Below, piece after piece: positions 22,755 to 33,349 of a DNA stretch of 64,000 nt. Below the pieces are notes generated by a model that ran no database searches, was not told where the DNA came from, and saw only the letters and a program-made list of their open reading frames with translations. The position numbers were made by a program, and so were the translations under genes. Position 1 is the stretch's first letter; every line of letters begins with the position of its first letter. This stretch comes from Nerophis ophidion (Eukaryota > Chordata > Actinopteri > Syngnathiformes > Syngnathidae): contig NC_084613.1 of NCBI RefSeq assembly GCF_033978795.1, positions 2,221,824-2,285,823 on the forward strand. The letters are read 5' to 3'.

Positions 22755-24441
22755 CTGCAACACAAACAACGGCGCTCACTTCCTGCTCGGACAGGAAACA
22801 CCAATGTACTCAATTCGTTATTCTTTGCGCCCCTAAATAAAAAACACGTAGCGCTTTATGGCCGAGTCATTGTTCTTGACTTTCTTTGGTAAAGTACAAA
22901 AAAAAGCTATTATATTATATTATTTATATAACAATATAATAATAATAATATAAATTATTTATTTATATTATCATTATTATTATTATATTATGGTATGTGT
23001 AGATATTTTGTCATATTAAAATGACAAAAAATATAATACATTTTAATACTGATGTCATATAATATATTAATAATATGAATTATTTATTTATATTATTATT
23101 ATATTTGTGTCTAATAATCATGATCATTATCATAATAGTAATAATAATAATAACAATAATGATAACAATAACAGTGATCATTACAGTAGTAATCATAACA
23201 ATCATGATAATAGTATAATAATATTAACAATAATGTTAATAATTATACCACTAATAATCGTAATGTAAGGTTATAACTATAATAATATAACTATAATAAT
23301 AATAATAATATGACTATAATACCCGTAATAATAATACTAAAAATATTGATGAATATGATTGTAATAATTAGATAATATTTGTAATAAATAAGAGCAATCA
23401 TAACAATCATAATAATGATAATAATGATCACAATAGTCATGGTAATAATCATGAAAATATAATTAGAATAATATTTATAATAATAATGATGATAATATAA
23501 TAATAACAACAACAATAATCATAATCTAATAATCATAATAATATAATGGTAACTATACTAACAGTATATAATAGTAGGAGTAATAAGAGTAACAGTGATA
23601 ACAATAACAGTAGTATAATAGTTATAGTTATAGATAATGATGATGATAATAATAATAGTAATCATAATAATGATGTAAGAATAGCAATAATAATCATAGT
23701 AATGATAATTAAAATAGTGTATGCAATATATGATATATAATCATAATATATTACAAAAAATTAGTACGGTAATAATAACATAATAATAGTAAAAATCATG
23801 GGAATAATAAAAACAGTAATAATAATTCTAATAATAATAACAACAATAAATTAATTTATAATAATTATTACAAAAATATTAATCATAATGTTAATTCAAA
23901 TAATAATTACAACAGTAGTTGTATAACAAAATATAAATAATGGAAATAGGAATAAAATAATGATATAATGATACAATGATGATAATAACAAGAATAGTAA
24001 TAATAATAACAAATCATTCCTCATGGACAGCATCTGAAGTGTGTTAGTCGAGCACAGTTCAGGTGGACTTGAGTCAGTAAGTCGGCGGCGCTCTCACCTG
24101 AAGGCTCCTGCTTGTGCGACTCCTTCAGGTAGTGCAGCGCCTTCTGGAAGTCTCCCAGGTGGTAGTAAGCCACGCCCGAGCGGTACAAGGCCTTGAAGTT
24201 CTTGCCCTCCTTGTGCAGCACCTTCAGGCAGTACTCCTTCACGCGCTCGTAGTTCACCAGCTCCATCTGCAGGAGGCAAGCTGCAGCCGGGGACACCACA
24301 CAGGTGGACTCAGGTATGGCCACACCCACAGGAAGTCCACTCCTTCTCTCTACCAGCTGTCACTTGGCCAGATGAAAAACTTGCCAGCACATTCTTTCCT
24401 ATTTGTCGGGTCAGAGGTCATGCACTGCAATGTGCATACTG

Positions 24442-24473
<32 letters not shown>

Positions 24474-27400
24474 CAAACCCTGTTTCCATATGAGTTGGGA
24501 AATGGTGTTCGATGTAAATATAAACAGAATACAATGATTTGCAAATCCTTTTCAAGCCATATTCAGTTGAATATGCTACAAAGACAACATATTTCATGTT
24601 CAAACTCATAAACATTTTTTTATGTGCAAATAATCATTAACTTTAGAATTTGATGCCAGCAACATGTGACAAAGAAGTTGGGAAAGGTGGCAATAAATAC
24701 TGACAAAGTTGAGGAATGCTCATCAAACACTTATTTGGAACATCCCACAGGTGTGCAGGCTAATTGGGAACAGGTGGGTGCCATGATTGGCTATAAAAAC
24801 AGCTTCCCAAAAAATGCTCAGTCTTTCACAAGAAAGGATGGGGCGAGGTACACCCCTTTGTCCACAACTGTGTGAGCAAATAGTCAAACAGTTTAAGAAC
24901 AACCTTTCTCAAAGTGACATTGCAAGAAATTTAGGGATTTCAACATCTACGCTCCATAATATCATCAAAAGGTTCAGAGAATCTGGAGAAATCACTCCAC
25001 GTAAGCGGCATGGCCGGAAACCAACATTGAATGACCGTGACCTTCCATCCCTCAGACGGCACTGTATCAAAAACCGACATCAATCTCTAAAGGATATCAC
25101 CACATGGGCTCAGGAACACTTCAGAAAACCACTGTCACTAAATACAGTTGGTCGCTACATCTGTAAGTGCAAGTTAAAGGTCTACTATGCAAAGCGAAAG
25201 CCATTTATCAACAACATCCAGAAACGCCGCCGGCTTCTCTGGGCCCGAGATCATCTAAGATGGACTGATGCAAAGTGGAAAAGTGTTCTGTGGTCTAAGG
25301 AGTCCATATTTCTAATTGTTTTTGGAAATATTACACATCGTGTCATCCGGACCAAAGGGGAAGCGAACCATCCAGACTGTTGAAAAGCCAGCATGTGTGA
25401 TGGTATGGGGGTGCATTAGTGCCCAAGACATGGGTAACTTACACATCTGTGATGGTATGGGGGTGCATTAGTGCCCAAGGCATGGGTAACTTACACATCT
25501 GTGAAGGCACCATTAATGCTGAAAGGTACATACAGGTTTTGAAACAACATATGCTGCCATCTAAGGATGGACGCCCCTGCTTATTTTAGCAAGACAATGC
25601 CAAGCCACATTCAGCATGTGTTACAACAGCGTGGCTTCGTAAAAAAAAATGTGCGGGTACTTTGATTTCATGTAATTGTAGCTGAGATAGGCACCAGCAC
25701 CCCCCGTGACCCCAAAGGGAAAAAGCAGCAGAAAATGGATGGATGGATGGATGATTACAATGTAATGTAATGTAATTTAATTAAATAACATGCAATTCCT
25801 TGTAATGTAAAATATGTCATGTAATAGAATACAATCTAATGTCATGTAATTGCATGTAATTTAATTGAATAACATGCAATTCCTGGTAATGTCATTGAAT
25901 GTAAACAAATACAATGTCATGTAATTTAGTTTCATGTAATTAATTACAATGTAATGTCATGTAATCGAATACAATGTAATGCAATGTCCATCCATCCATC
26001 CATCCATCCATTTCTACCGCTTGTCCTGTTTGGGGCAATGTCATGTCTTGTAATCATTTACAGTATCCTGTCATGTCATTTTATTTCATGTCATGTAATA
26101 GAATACAATGTCATGTATTGTAATAGATTACAATGTAATGTCATGTCATTTAAAGGAATAACATGTCATTAGAATAATGAAATACAATGTGATGTCAGGA
26201 AATGGATGCCGTGTGCAGTAAGTGGTGTGATGTGATGTAATAGATTACATGGTGAGATGTAATAGATTACATGGTGAGTACCTGCGAGGCTATTGTAACA
26301 CTCCAGCTCGGCGTTCTCCATGTGATGTGATGTAATAGATTACATTGTGAGATGTAATAGATTACATCTTGTAACACTCCAGCTTGGCGTTCGCCATGTG
26401 ATGTGATGTAATAGATTACATTGTGAGATGTAATAGATTACATTGTGAGATGTAATAGATTACATTGTGAGTACCTGCGAGGCTATTGTAACACTCCAGC
26501 TCGGCATTCTCCATGTGATGTGATGTAATAGATTACATTGTGAGATGTAATAGATTACATCTTGAAACACTCCAGCTCGGCATTCTCCATGTGATGTGAT
26601 GTAATAGATTACACGGTGAGTACCTGCGAGGCTATTGTAACACTCCAGCTCGGCGTTCTCCATGTGATGTGATGTAATAGATTACATTGTGAGATGTAAT
26701 AGATTACATCTTGTAACACTCCAGCTTGGCGTTCGCCATGTGATGTGATGTAATAGATTACATTGTGAGATGTAATAGATTACATTGTGAGATGTAATAG
26801 ATTATATTGTGAGATGTAATAGATTACATTGTGAGTACCTGCGAGGCTATTGTAACACTCCAGCTCGGCATTCTCCATGTGATGTGATGTAATAGATTAC
26901 ATTGTGAGATGTAATAGATTACATCTTGAAACACTCCAGCTCGGCATTCTCCATGTGATGTGATGTAATAGATTACACGGTGAGTACCTGCGAGGCTATT
27001 GTAACACTCCAGCTCGGCGTTCTCCATGTGATGTGATGTAATAGATTACATTGTGTGATGTAATAGAGTACATTTTGAGATGTAATAGATTACATTGTGT
27101 GATGTAATAGATTACACTGTGAGTACCTGCGAGGCTATTGTAACACTCCAGCTCTGTGTTCTCCATGTGATGTAATAGATTACATTGTGTGATGTAATAG
27201 ATTACATTGTGTGATGTAATGGATTACATTGTGTGATGTAATGGATTACATTGTGAGATGTAATAGATTACATGGTAAGTACCTGCGAGACTATTGTAAC
27301 ACTCCAGCTCGGCGTTCTCCATGTGATGTGATGTAATAGATTACATGGTAAGTACCTGCGAGACTATTGTAACACTCCAGCTCGGCGTTCTCCATGTGAT

Positions 27401-28240
27401 GTGATGTAATAGATTACATTGTGTGATGTAATAGAGTACATTTTGAGATGTAATAGATTACATTGTGTGATGTAATAGATTACACTGTGAGTACCTGCGA
27501 GGCTATTGTAACACTCCAGCTCGGTGTTCTCCATGTGATGTAATAGATTACATTGTGTGATGTAATAGATTACATTGTGTGATGTAATAGATTACATTGT
27601 GAGATGTAATAGATTACATGGTAAGTACCTGCGAGACTATTGTAACACTCCAGCTCGGCGTTCTCCATGTGATGTGATGTAATAGATTACATGGTAAGTA
27701 CCTGCGAGACTATTGTAACACTCCAGCTCGGCGTTCTCCATGTGATGTGATGTAATAGATTACATGGTAAGTACCTGCGAGACTATTGTAACACTCCAGC
27801 TCGGCGTTCTCCATGGCTCCTTGCTGCTCCTCCGTCAGCGGGCCGGACTTGCAGAAGGCGGCCAGGAGAGGAGACGGGGACTTGGCTCCCGCTCCATCCG
27901 GGTCCCCCAGCACCCTGCACAGCCCCTTCATCTCCAGCAGCGCCCGGTGATATTTGCCGATGGCCTCCCGGTACTTCTTGTCCTTGTAACACTGGCTGCC
28001 CTGGCACTTGAAGTCCAGAGCCCGCTTCACCACGTCGGCGGGCTCGCTGTGGCCGGCCTGCTTCAGCATGGTGCCGCCCTGCTGCTGCCGCTGTTGATGC
28101 TGCTGCTGCTGCCGGACATCTCTGCTCCGACCGCCGCCGCCGGTGGGTGTCTGCCTCGGGGGGCCGCCCCCGCTGCCTGCCTCCGCCCTGTTGGGGCCGC
28201 CGGCGTCGTGCGCGGCCTGGATCACACTCATGTTGGACAT
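22672..28240 (-). CDS. ttc9: TTC9 (tetratricopeptide repeat protein 9), complete, three exons
   Basis: TTC9 is a small cytoplasmic TPR protein; TPR helices normally bind protein partners, and mammalian TTC9A is reported as hormone-responsive. Exons on the minus strand are 28240-27775, 24280-24098 and 22754-22672. They sum to 732 bp, 243 residues plus TAA, with intact GT-AG sites and phases. Residues 1-65 are low-complexity (Gly/Ala/Pro, then a Gln-rich run near 44-54). Residues 71-105 (VKRALDFKCQGSQCYKDKKY...) form the first TPR, about 145-180 the second (NSLAACLLQMELVNYERVKE) and about 184-217 the third (ALYRSGVAYYHLGDFQKAL). The last exon gives TNVIRYIQLTEMK, as in mammalian TTC9A, which favours TTC9A over TTC9B/C. 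Intron 1 contains copies of the exon-1 end. The gene faces MAP3K9 tail to tail and diverges from MED6. Confidence 0.94.
22900..24015. repeat. AT-rich trinucleotide-like low-complexity block in TTC9 intron 2
   Basis: About 1.1 kb composed almost wholly of AAT/ATA/ATG/ATC-type words (AATAATAATA, ATCATAATAATG), with few G or C. Reading frames here are compositional artefacts. Confidence 0.9.
24098..24280 (-). CDS. ttc9: TTC9 exon 2
   Basis: 183 bp coding the second and third TPR: CLLQMELVNYERVKEYCLKV followed by FKALYRSGVAYYHLGDFQKA. Acceptor GGCTGCAG, donor TTCAG|GTGAGA. Phases match exons 1 and 3. Confidence 0.95.
24474..25662 (+). mobile_element. Tc1-like transposon copy A, 3'-truncated, in TTC9 intron 1
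   Basis: Left end CAAACCCTGTTTCCATATGA after a TA. Transposase starts at 24838 (MGRGTPLCPQLCEQIVKQFK) with a paired-type helix-turn-helix (ARNLGISTSTLHNIIKRF, then RKRHGRKPTLNDRDLPSLRR). It is in frame to 25383 (WTDAKWKSVLWSKES, where the usual catalytic D is K), then frame-disrupted. A segment near 25395-25500 is duplicated in tandem. The right terminus is missing. Confidence 0.92.
24838..25383 (+). pseudogene. Tc1-like transposase, N-terminal two-thirds
   Basis: 182 codons from ATG: helix-turn-helix, linker and the first part of the DDE domain. The first catalytic Asp in the VLWSDES motif is Lys here (VLWSKES), and the reading frame ends at DC*, where intact relatives continue. Not functional. 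Confidence 0.85.
25672..25756 (+). mobile_element. ATGG-tail SINE 3' fragment
   Basis: TAGCTGAGATAGGCACCAGC, CGTGACCCCAAAGGG and (ATGG)n: the 3' end of the SINE family, plus orientation, joined directly to the truncated Tc1 copy. Confidence 0.8.
25757..26210. repeat. TGTAAT-rich degenerate simple repeat
   Basis: Words such as ATGTAATGTAAT, CATGTAATAGAATACAATG recur irregularly. A SINE tail fragment (CCATCC)n interrupts at about 25987-26035. Probable precursor of the TGTAATAGATTACA spacer in the next array. Confidence 0.8.
26215..27774 (-). repeat. Array of TTC9 exon-1-end / splice-donor copies in intron 1
   Basis: Eleven full and about four partial copies of the last 40 bp of TTC9 exon 1 (27775-27814), each followed by the GTACTTAC or GTACTCAC donor, spaced by TGTAATAGATTACA palindromic units. 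ACCTGCGAG (plus strand) recurs at about 26279, 26473, 26619, 26835, 26983, 27125, 27285, 27354, 27493, 27626 and 27697. The stretch 26460-26663 recurs at 26824-27027 (364-bp block duplication). The copies nearest the real exon match it best. Confidence 0.95.
27775..28240 (-). CDS. ttc9: TTC9 exon 1
   Basis: The start is taken at 28240 (MSNMSV...); a second ATG three codons later is an alternative. 155 codons plus one base, GC-rich. The donor reads GCAG|GTACTTAC, off the GTAAGT consensus at positions +4 and +5. The last 40 bases (27814-27775) plus the donor are duplicated many times just downstream in intron 1. Confidence 0.93.
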
Positions 28241-28450
28241 AGTCCGTCACCGTCCGGAGTCGTCCTCAATGCATCGTCTGCTGGTCCCAGTCCGAGTCCG
28301 AGTACATTCTACGGGAAAGACTAGCGCGGATCTTGCAGCCTCCTCTTTTGGTGCAAAGCTGCCAGATGATGCGCACCGTGAGGCTCTCGTCCATTGGCGG
28401 AGGAACTACACACGTCCTCCCGGGGTGTCCTTCCGCGGGAACACCACCGG
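28241..28450 (-). promoter_or_regulatory. TTC9 upstream region with CCAAT box
   Basis: A GC-rich segment with several CpGs directly upstream of the TTC9 start. A CCAAT motif on the minus strand (ATTGG at 28393-28397) lies about 155 bp before the ATG. No TATA box was seen. A Tc1-like element begins at 28497, so any element further upstream has been displaced by about 1.6 kb. Confidence 0.4.
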
Positions 28451-28496
28451 TGTGGTTCTATGATCACAACATGTTTATAGAACATGTTTAGTTCTA

Positions 28497-30058
28497 CTAA
28501 CCCTGTTTCCATATGGGTTGGGAAATTGTGTTAGATGTAAATATAAACAGAATACAATGATTTGCAAATCCTTTTCAAGCCATATTCAGTTGAAGATGCT
28601 ACAAAGACAACATATTTGATGTTCAAACTCATAAACTTTATTTTTTTTGCAAATAATAATTGACTTAGAATTTCATGGCTGCAACACGTGCCAAAGTAGT
28701 TGGGAAAGGGCATGTTCACCACTGTGTTACATCACCTTTTCTTTTAACAACATTTGGGAACTGAGGAAACTAATTGTTGAAGTTTTGAAAGTGGAATTCT
28801 TTCCCATTCTTGTTTTATGTAGAGCTTCAGTCCTTCAACAGTCCGGGGTCTCCGCTGTCCTATTTTACGCTTCATAATGCGCCACACATTTTCCATGGGA
28901 GACAGGTCTGGACTGCAGGCGGGTCAGGAAAGTACCAGCACTCTTTTTTTACGAAGCCGCGCTGATGTAACACGTGCTGAATGTGGATTGGCATTGTCTT
29001 GCTGAAATAAGCAGGGGCGTCCATGAAAAAGACGTCGCTTAGATGGCAGCATATGTTGTTCCAAAACCTGTATGTACCTTTCAGCATTAATGGTGCCTTC
29101 ACAGATGTGTAAGTTACCCATGCCTTGGGCACTAATGCACCCCCATACCATCACACATGCTGGCTTTTCAACAGTCTGGATGGTTCGCTTCCCCTTTGGC
29201 ACTATGTGGAATATTTCCAAAAACAATTTGAAATGTGGACTCGTCAGACCACAGAACACTTTTCCACTTTGCATCAGTCCATCTTAGATGATCTCGGGCC
29301 CAGAGAAGCCGGCGGCATTTCTGGATGTTGTTGATAAATGGCTTTGGCTTTGCATAGTAGAGCTTTAACTTGCACTTACAGATGTAGCGACCAACTGTAT
29401 TTAGTGACAGTGGTTTTCTGAAGTGATCCTGAGCCCATGTGGTGATATCCTTTAGAGATTGATGTGGGTTTTTGATACAGTGCCGTCTGAGGGATGGAAG
29501 GTCACGGTCATTCAATGTTGGTTTCCGGCCATGCCGCTTACGTGGAGTGATTTCTCCAGATTCTCTGAACCTTTTGATGATATTATGGAGCGTAGATGTT
29601 GAAATCCCTAAATTTCTTGCAATGTCACTTTGAGAAAGGTTGTTCTTAAACTGTTTGACTATTTGCTCACACAGTTGTGGACAAAGGGGTGTACCTCGCC
29701 CCATCCTTTCTTGTGAAAGACTGGGAAGCTGTTTTTAGAGCCAATCATGGCACCCACCTGTTCCCAATTAGCCTGCACACCTGTGGGATGTTCCAAATAA
29801 GTGTTTGATGAGCATTCCTCAACTTTATCAGTATTTATTGCCACCTTTCCCAACTTCTTTGTCACGCGTTGCTGGCATCAAATTCTAAAGTTAATGATTA
29901 TTTGCAACAAAAAAAAATGTTTATGAGTTTGAACATCAAATATGTTGTCTTTGTAGCATATTCAACTGAATATGGCTTGAAAAGGATTTGCAAATCATTG
30001 TATTCTGTTTATATTTACATCTAACACACTTTCCCAACTCATATGGAAACAGGGTTTG
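28497..30058 (-). mobile_element. Tc1-like transposon copy B, both ends present
   Basis: 1,562 bp between TA dinucleotides; ends AACCCTGTTTCC... and ...GGAAACAGGGTTTG are inverted repeats about 200 bp long. Transposase on the minus strand: MGRGTPLCPQLCEQIVKQFK from 29704, VLWSDES intact, then frame-disrupted around 29170; the rest (MVWGCISAQGMGNLHICEGT, LFQQDNANPHSA) is in another frame. Starts 256 bp upstream of the TTC9 start codon. Confidence 0.93.
29168..29704 (-). pseudogene. Tc1-like transposase, frameshifted (copy B)
   Basis: 178-codon N-terminal part with intact helix-turn-helix and WTDAKWKSVLWSDESTFQIV. The downstream part (28872-29274) lies in two other frames, so at least two frame breaks are present. 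Otherwise close to copy A. Confidence 0.85.
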
Positions 30059-30299
30059 TAGAAGTGTCTGCTTCCATCAGCTCTGCTCTTTTAATGTCTT
30101 TAATGTCCTTTGATGTTTCCCTCTTACACACATGTAAGAGGGATGTGTGCTATGGCTATGAGTTTTTTTTCTCTCCTTGGGCTCGGTCTGGACGCCCTCT
30201 CCAGGGGTCCAGGCTTAGACCAATTTTCTTTTCTCATTTCCCCCTCCCCATTATTTACCTATATCTCACCTTTTTGCTATAAGTTGGCAAACATGTCAG

Positions 30300-32095
30300 C
30301 AATCCTGTTCTGTCTCCCTGTAATGTTTGATCCTGTTCTGTCTCCCTGTCGTGTTTGATCCTGTTCTGTCTCCCTGTCATGTTTGATCCTGCTCTGTCTC
30401 CCTGTCATGTTTGATCCTGTTCTGTCTCCCTGTCATGTTTGATCCTGTTCTGTCTCCCTGTAATGTTTGATTCTGTTCTGTCTCCCTGTAATGTTTGATT
30501 CTGTTCCGTCTCCCTGTAATATTTGATCCTGTTCTGACTCCCTGTAATGTTTGATCCTGTTCTGTCTCCCTGTAATGTTTGATCCTGTTCTGTCTCCCTG
30601 TAATGTTTGATCCTGTTCTGTCTCACTGTCATGTTTGATCCTGTTCTGTCTCCCTGTAATGTTTGGTCCTGTTCTGTATCCCTGTCATGTTTGATCCTGT
30701 TCTGTGTCCCTGTGATGTTTGATCCTGTTCTGTCTCCCTGTAATGTTTGATCCTGTCCTGTCTCCCTGTCATGTTTGATCCTGTTCTGTCTCCCTGTACT
30801 GTTTTTTCCCGTTCTGTCTCCCTGTAATGTTTGATCCTGTTCTGTCTCCCTGTACTGTTTGTTCCCGTTCTGTCTCCCTGTAATGTTTGATCCTGTCCTG
30901 TCTCCCTGTAATGTTTGATCCTGTTCTGTTTCCCTGTAATGTTTGATCCTGTCCTGTCTCCCTGTCATGTTTGATCCTGTTCTGTCTTCCTGTCATGTTT
31001 GATCCTGCTCTGTCTCCCTGTCATGTTTGATCCTGTTCTGTCTCCCTGTCATGTTTGATCCTGTTCTGTCTCCCTGTCATGTTTGATTCTGTTCTGTCTC
31101 CCTGTAATATTTGATCCTGTTCTGACTCCCTGTAATGTTTGATCCTGTTCTGTCTCCCTGTGATGTTTGATCCTGTTCTGTCTCCCTGTAATGTTTGATC
31201 CTGTTCTGTCTCCCTGTAATGTTTGATCCTGTTCTGTCTCCCTGTAATGTTTGATCCTGTTCTGTCTCCCTGTAATGTTTGATCCTGTTCTGTCTCACTG
31301 TCATGTTTGATCCTGTTCTGTCTCCCTGTAATGTTTCATCCTGTTCTCTATCCCTGTCATGTTTGATCCTGTTCTGTGTCCCTGTGATGTTTGATCCTGT
31401 TCTGTCTCCCTGTAATGTTTGATCCTGTCCTGTCTCCCTGTCATGTTTGATCCTGTTCTGTCTCCCTGTACTGTTTTTTCCCGTTCTGTCTCCCTGTCAT
31501 GTTTGATCCTGTTCTGTCTCCCTGTACTGTTTTTTCCTGTTCTGTCTCCCTGTAATGTTTGATCCTGTCCTGTCTCCCTGTAATGTTTGATCCTGTTCTG
31601 TTTCCCTGTAATGTTTGATCCTGTCCTGTCTCCCTGTCATGTTTGATCCTGTTCTGTCTTCCTGTAATGTTTGATCCTGTTCTGTCTCCCTGTAATGTTT
31701 GATCCTGTCCTGTCTCCCTGTAATGTTTGATCCTGTTCTGTTTCCCTGTAATGCTTGATCGTGTTCTGTCTCTCTGTCATGTTTGATCCTGTTCTGTCTC
31801 CCTGTAATGTTTGATCCTGTCCTGTCTCCCTGTAATGTTTGATCCTGTTCTGTTTCCCTGTAATGTTTGATCCCTCTCTGTCTCCCTGTAATGTTTGATC
31901 CTGTTCTGTTTCCCTGTAATGTTTGATCCCTTTCTGTCTCCCTGTAATGTTTGATCCTGTTCTGTTTCCCTGTAATGTTTGACCCCTTTCTGTCTCCCTG
32001 TCATGTTTGATCCTGTTCTGTCTCCCTGTCATGTTTGATCCTGTTCTGTCCCCCTGTAATGTTTGATCCTGTCCTGTCTCCCTGTCATGTTTGTC
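30300..32095 (+). repeat. 28-bp minisatellite, 64 units
   Basis: Unit TGTTTGATCCTGTTCTGTCT, CCCTGTAA. First and last phase-matched TCCTGT are at 30303 and 32067: 1,764 = 63 x 28, no net indel. The rare variant GTTTTTTCCCG recurs 672 bp (24 units) apart. It sits inside a dispersed repeat whose flanks (GGGGTCCAGGCTTAGACCAA left; GGGGATTAATAAAGTATTTC right) look like a LINE 3' tail. Confidence 0.97.
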
Positions 32096-32249
32096 TGATC
32101 TTGAATGGGATTGTGCTGAACATTTTAATTTCTCCTCGGGGATTAATAAAGTATTTCTGATTCTGCTTCTAAAAACAATGTTGTTGTTTTTTCAAATAGC
32201 CTAGCTTGTACACTGATTGTGTTTGATCACATTTATTGTAAAAAATGTA

Positions 32250-32600
32250 TCATGCACTGTGGCGCCCTGCCCAAGATGGCGGCAAGGAGGCGGAGAATGC
32301 GGCTGGGCGACGCTACAAGCGAGATCAGGAAACAATTAACATTTCTCCTTACGCTGCATAAAAGGGGAGAAGGAGGAGAGATCGGGGCAGAAGGAGTTGG
32401 AGAGCCTGCAGCAGCAGATGAATAGCGGAAACAAACAGCAGACAAAGACGACGGCGGCTGAAAAGCAGACCGGGAACGAGCAGTGGAGGAAGGAGCTGAA
32501 AAGCGATCCGAACTGCAGCCAAGCTTTATTGCAAAATAAAGAAGTCAAACCTGCTCAAGCGATCATGTCCTTCCTGAGTGGTCCATGGAACCCGAGCGAG
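32250..32600 (+). mobile_element. Possible LTR-like fragment
   Basis: TATA-like GCATAAAAGGGG at about 32356 and AATAAAG at about 32537 within a purine-rich segment, resembling promoter and polyA order in an LTR. No partner LTR or coding region was found; weak. Confidence 0.25.
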
Positions 32601-32788
32601 AGGGAAAGTCGTTCACATGCACATTCTTTTATTTTCGAGGTTTTGACACCCCTGGTCAGTCCTTTGCCACCATACAGGTCAGGCGTGATTGCTTATATAT
32701 TTATGCACTCTTGCTTGCATAACATTACAACATAATGTATTCATAAGACTTGTGGTAACATTAATAAGATGGGAGCAAACCAGCTTGT

Positions 32789-33211
32789 TTAATTTTGAAC
32801 TAGTCCATTATATTTTAGTACCTCACGTCCATTTCCACGTGGATCCTGCAGTATCAGATTAACATCTCTCTCCCGCTGCCACACTTTTTCATGGCACAAT
32901 TGACAATTCCCAGGAGTCCCCCGAGAGCCAGTGATGTCATCCCAAAGTGTGTGTGCTGCATAATAATAGTGTTGATCAAGTCTCCCTTCTGCTTGTTGAA
33001 GTGCTGGACATGTTGGAACATTACTGCTGCCCAGTTGTCTCACTGCAGCTCTTCTTTTTCCATCTGCTGACACATTCACCACACCGGTGGTGAGCTCAGC
33101 TGTTTTGGGTGTGTCGCTCAAATTCCACAATCCCTTGAGCAAATGCGTGCTCCTGACCACAATATAAGGCACTGGGGAGCTGTTCAGCACGACAACATGG
33201 GCCACTGGCAC
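32789..33211 (-). other. Unrecognised 140-codon open frame
   Basis: An uninterrupted minus-strand frame starting MPVAHVVVLNSSPVPYIVV and containing TTGVVNVSADGKRRAAVRQL, CPALQQAEGRLDQHYYYAAH and NCQLCHEKVWQRERDVNLIL. Composition is protein-like and not a simple repeat. No family recognised. It could be an exon of an unknown transposon or gene, or a chance frame. Confidence 0.3.
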
Positions 33212-33349
33212 ATATGGCGCCGGCTAAATAAAGCTCTTTCATGTCGGGGCTGCTAAGGAGAAGCTGTCGCCAGGCAAACACAAGGAATGATACATGTGAG
33301 GTAAATGTGCCCAACATGACCTTGCAGACCAGCAAATAGGAGCAGACTA

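Noticed and set aside
23291..23740. Isoleucine/asparagine-rich frames in the AT block
   Set aside because: Composition artefact of AAT/ATA low-complexity DNA; no similarity, no flanking splice sites in phase with TTC9.
27710..27774. Extension of TTC9 exon 1 through the donor (reading ...NSLAGTYHVIYYITSHGERR)
   Set aside because: The frame runs into the decoy array. The GCAG|GT site joins in phase to exon 2 and restores NSLAACLLQ as in vertebrate TTC9, so splicing at 27775 is preferred.
27764..28324. 186-codon plus-strand frame opposite TTC9 exon 1
   Set aside because: Antisense shadow of GC-rich exon 1; the minus strand encodes conserved TPR sequence.
30405..32032. Long minus-strand frames repeating TGRQNRIKHYRETEQDQT-like peptides
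   Set aside because: They are a translation of the 28-bp array; three units equal 84 bp, so a frame stays open by arithmetic. No start context, no splice sites, no conserved family.
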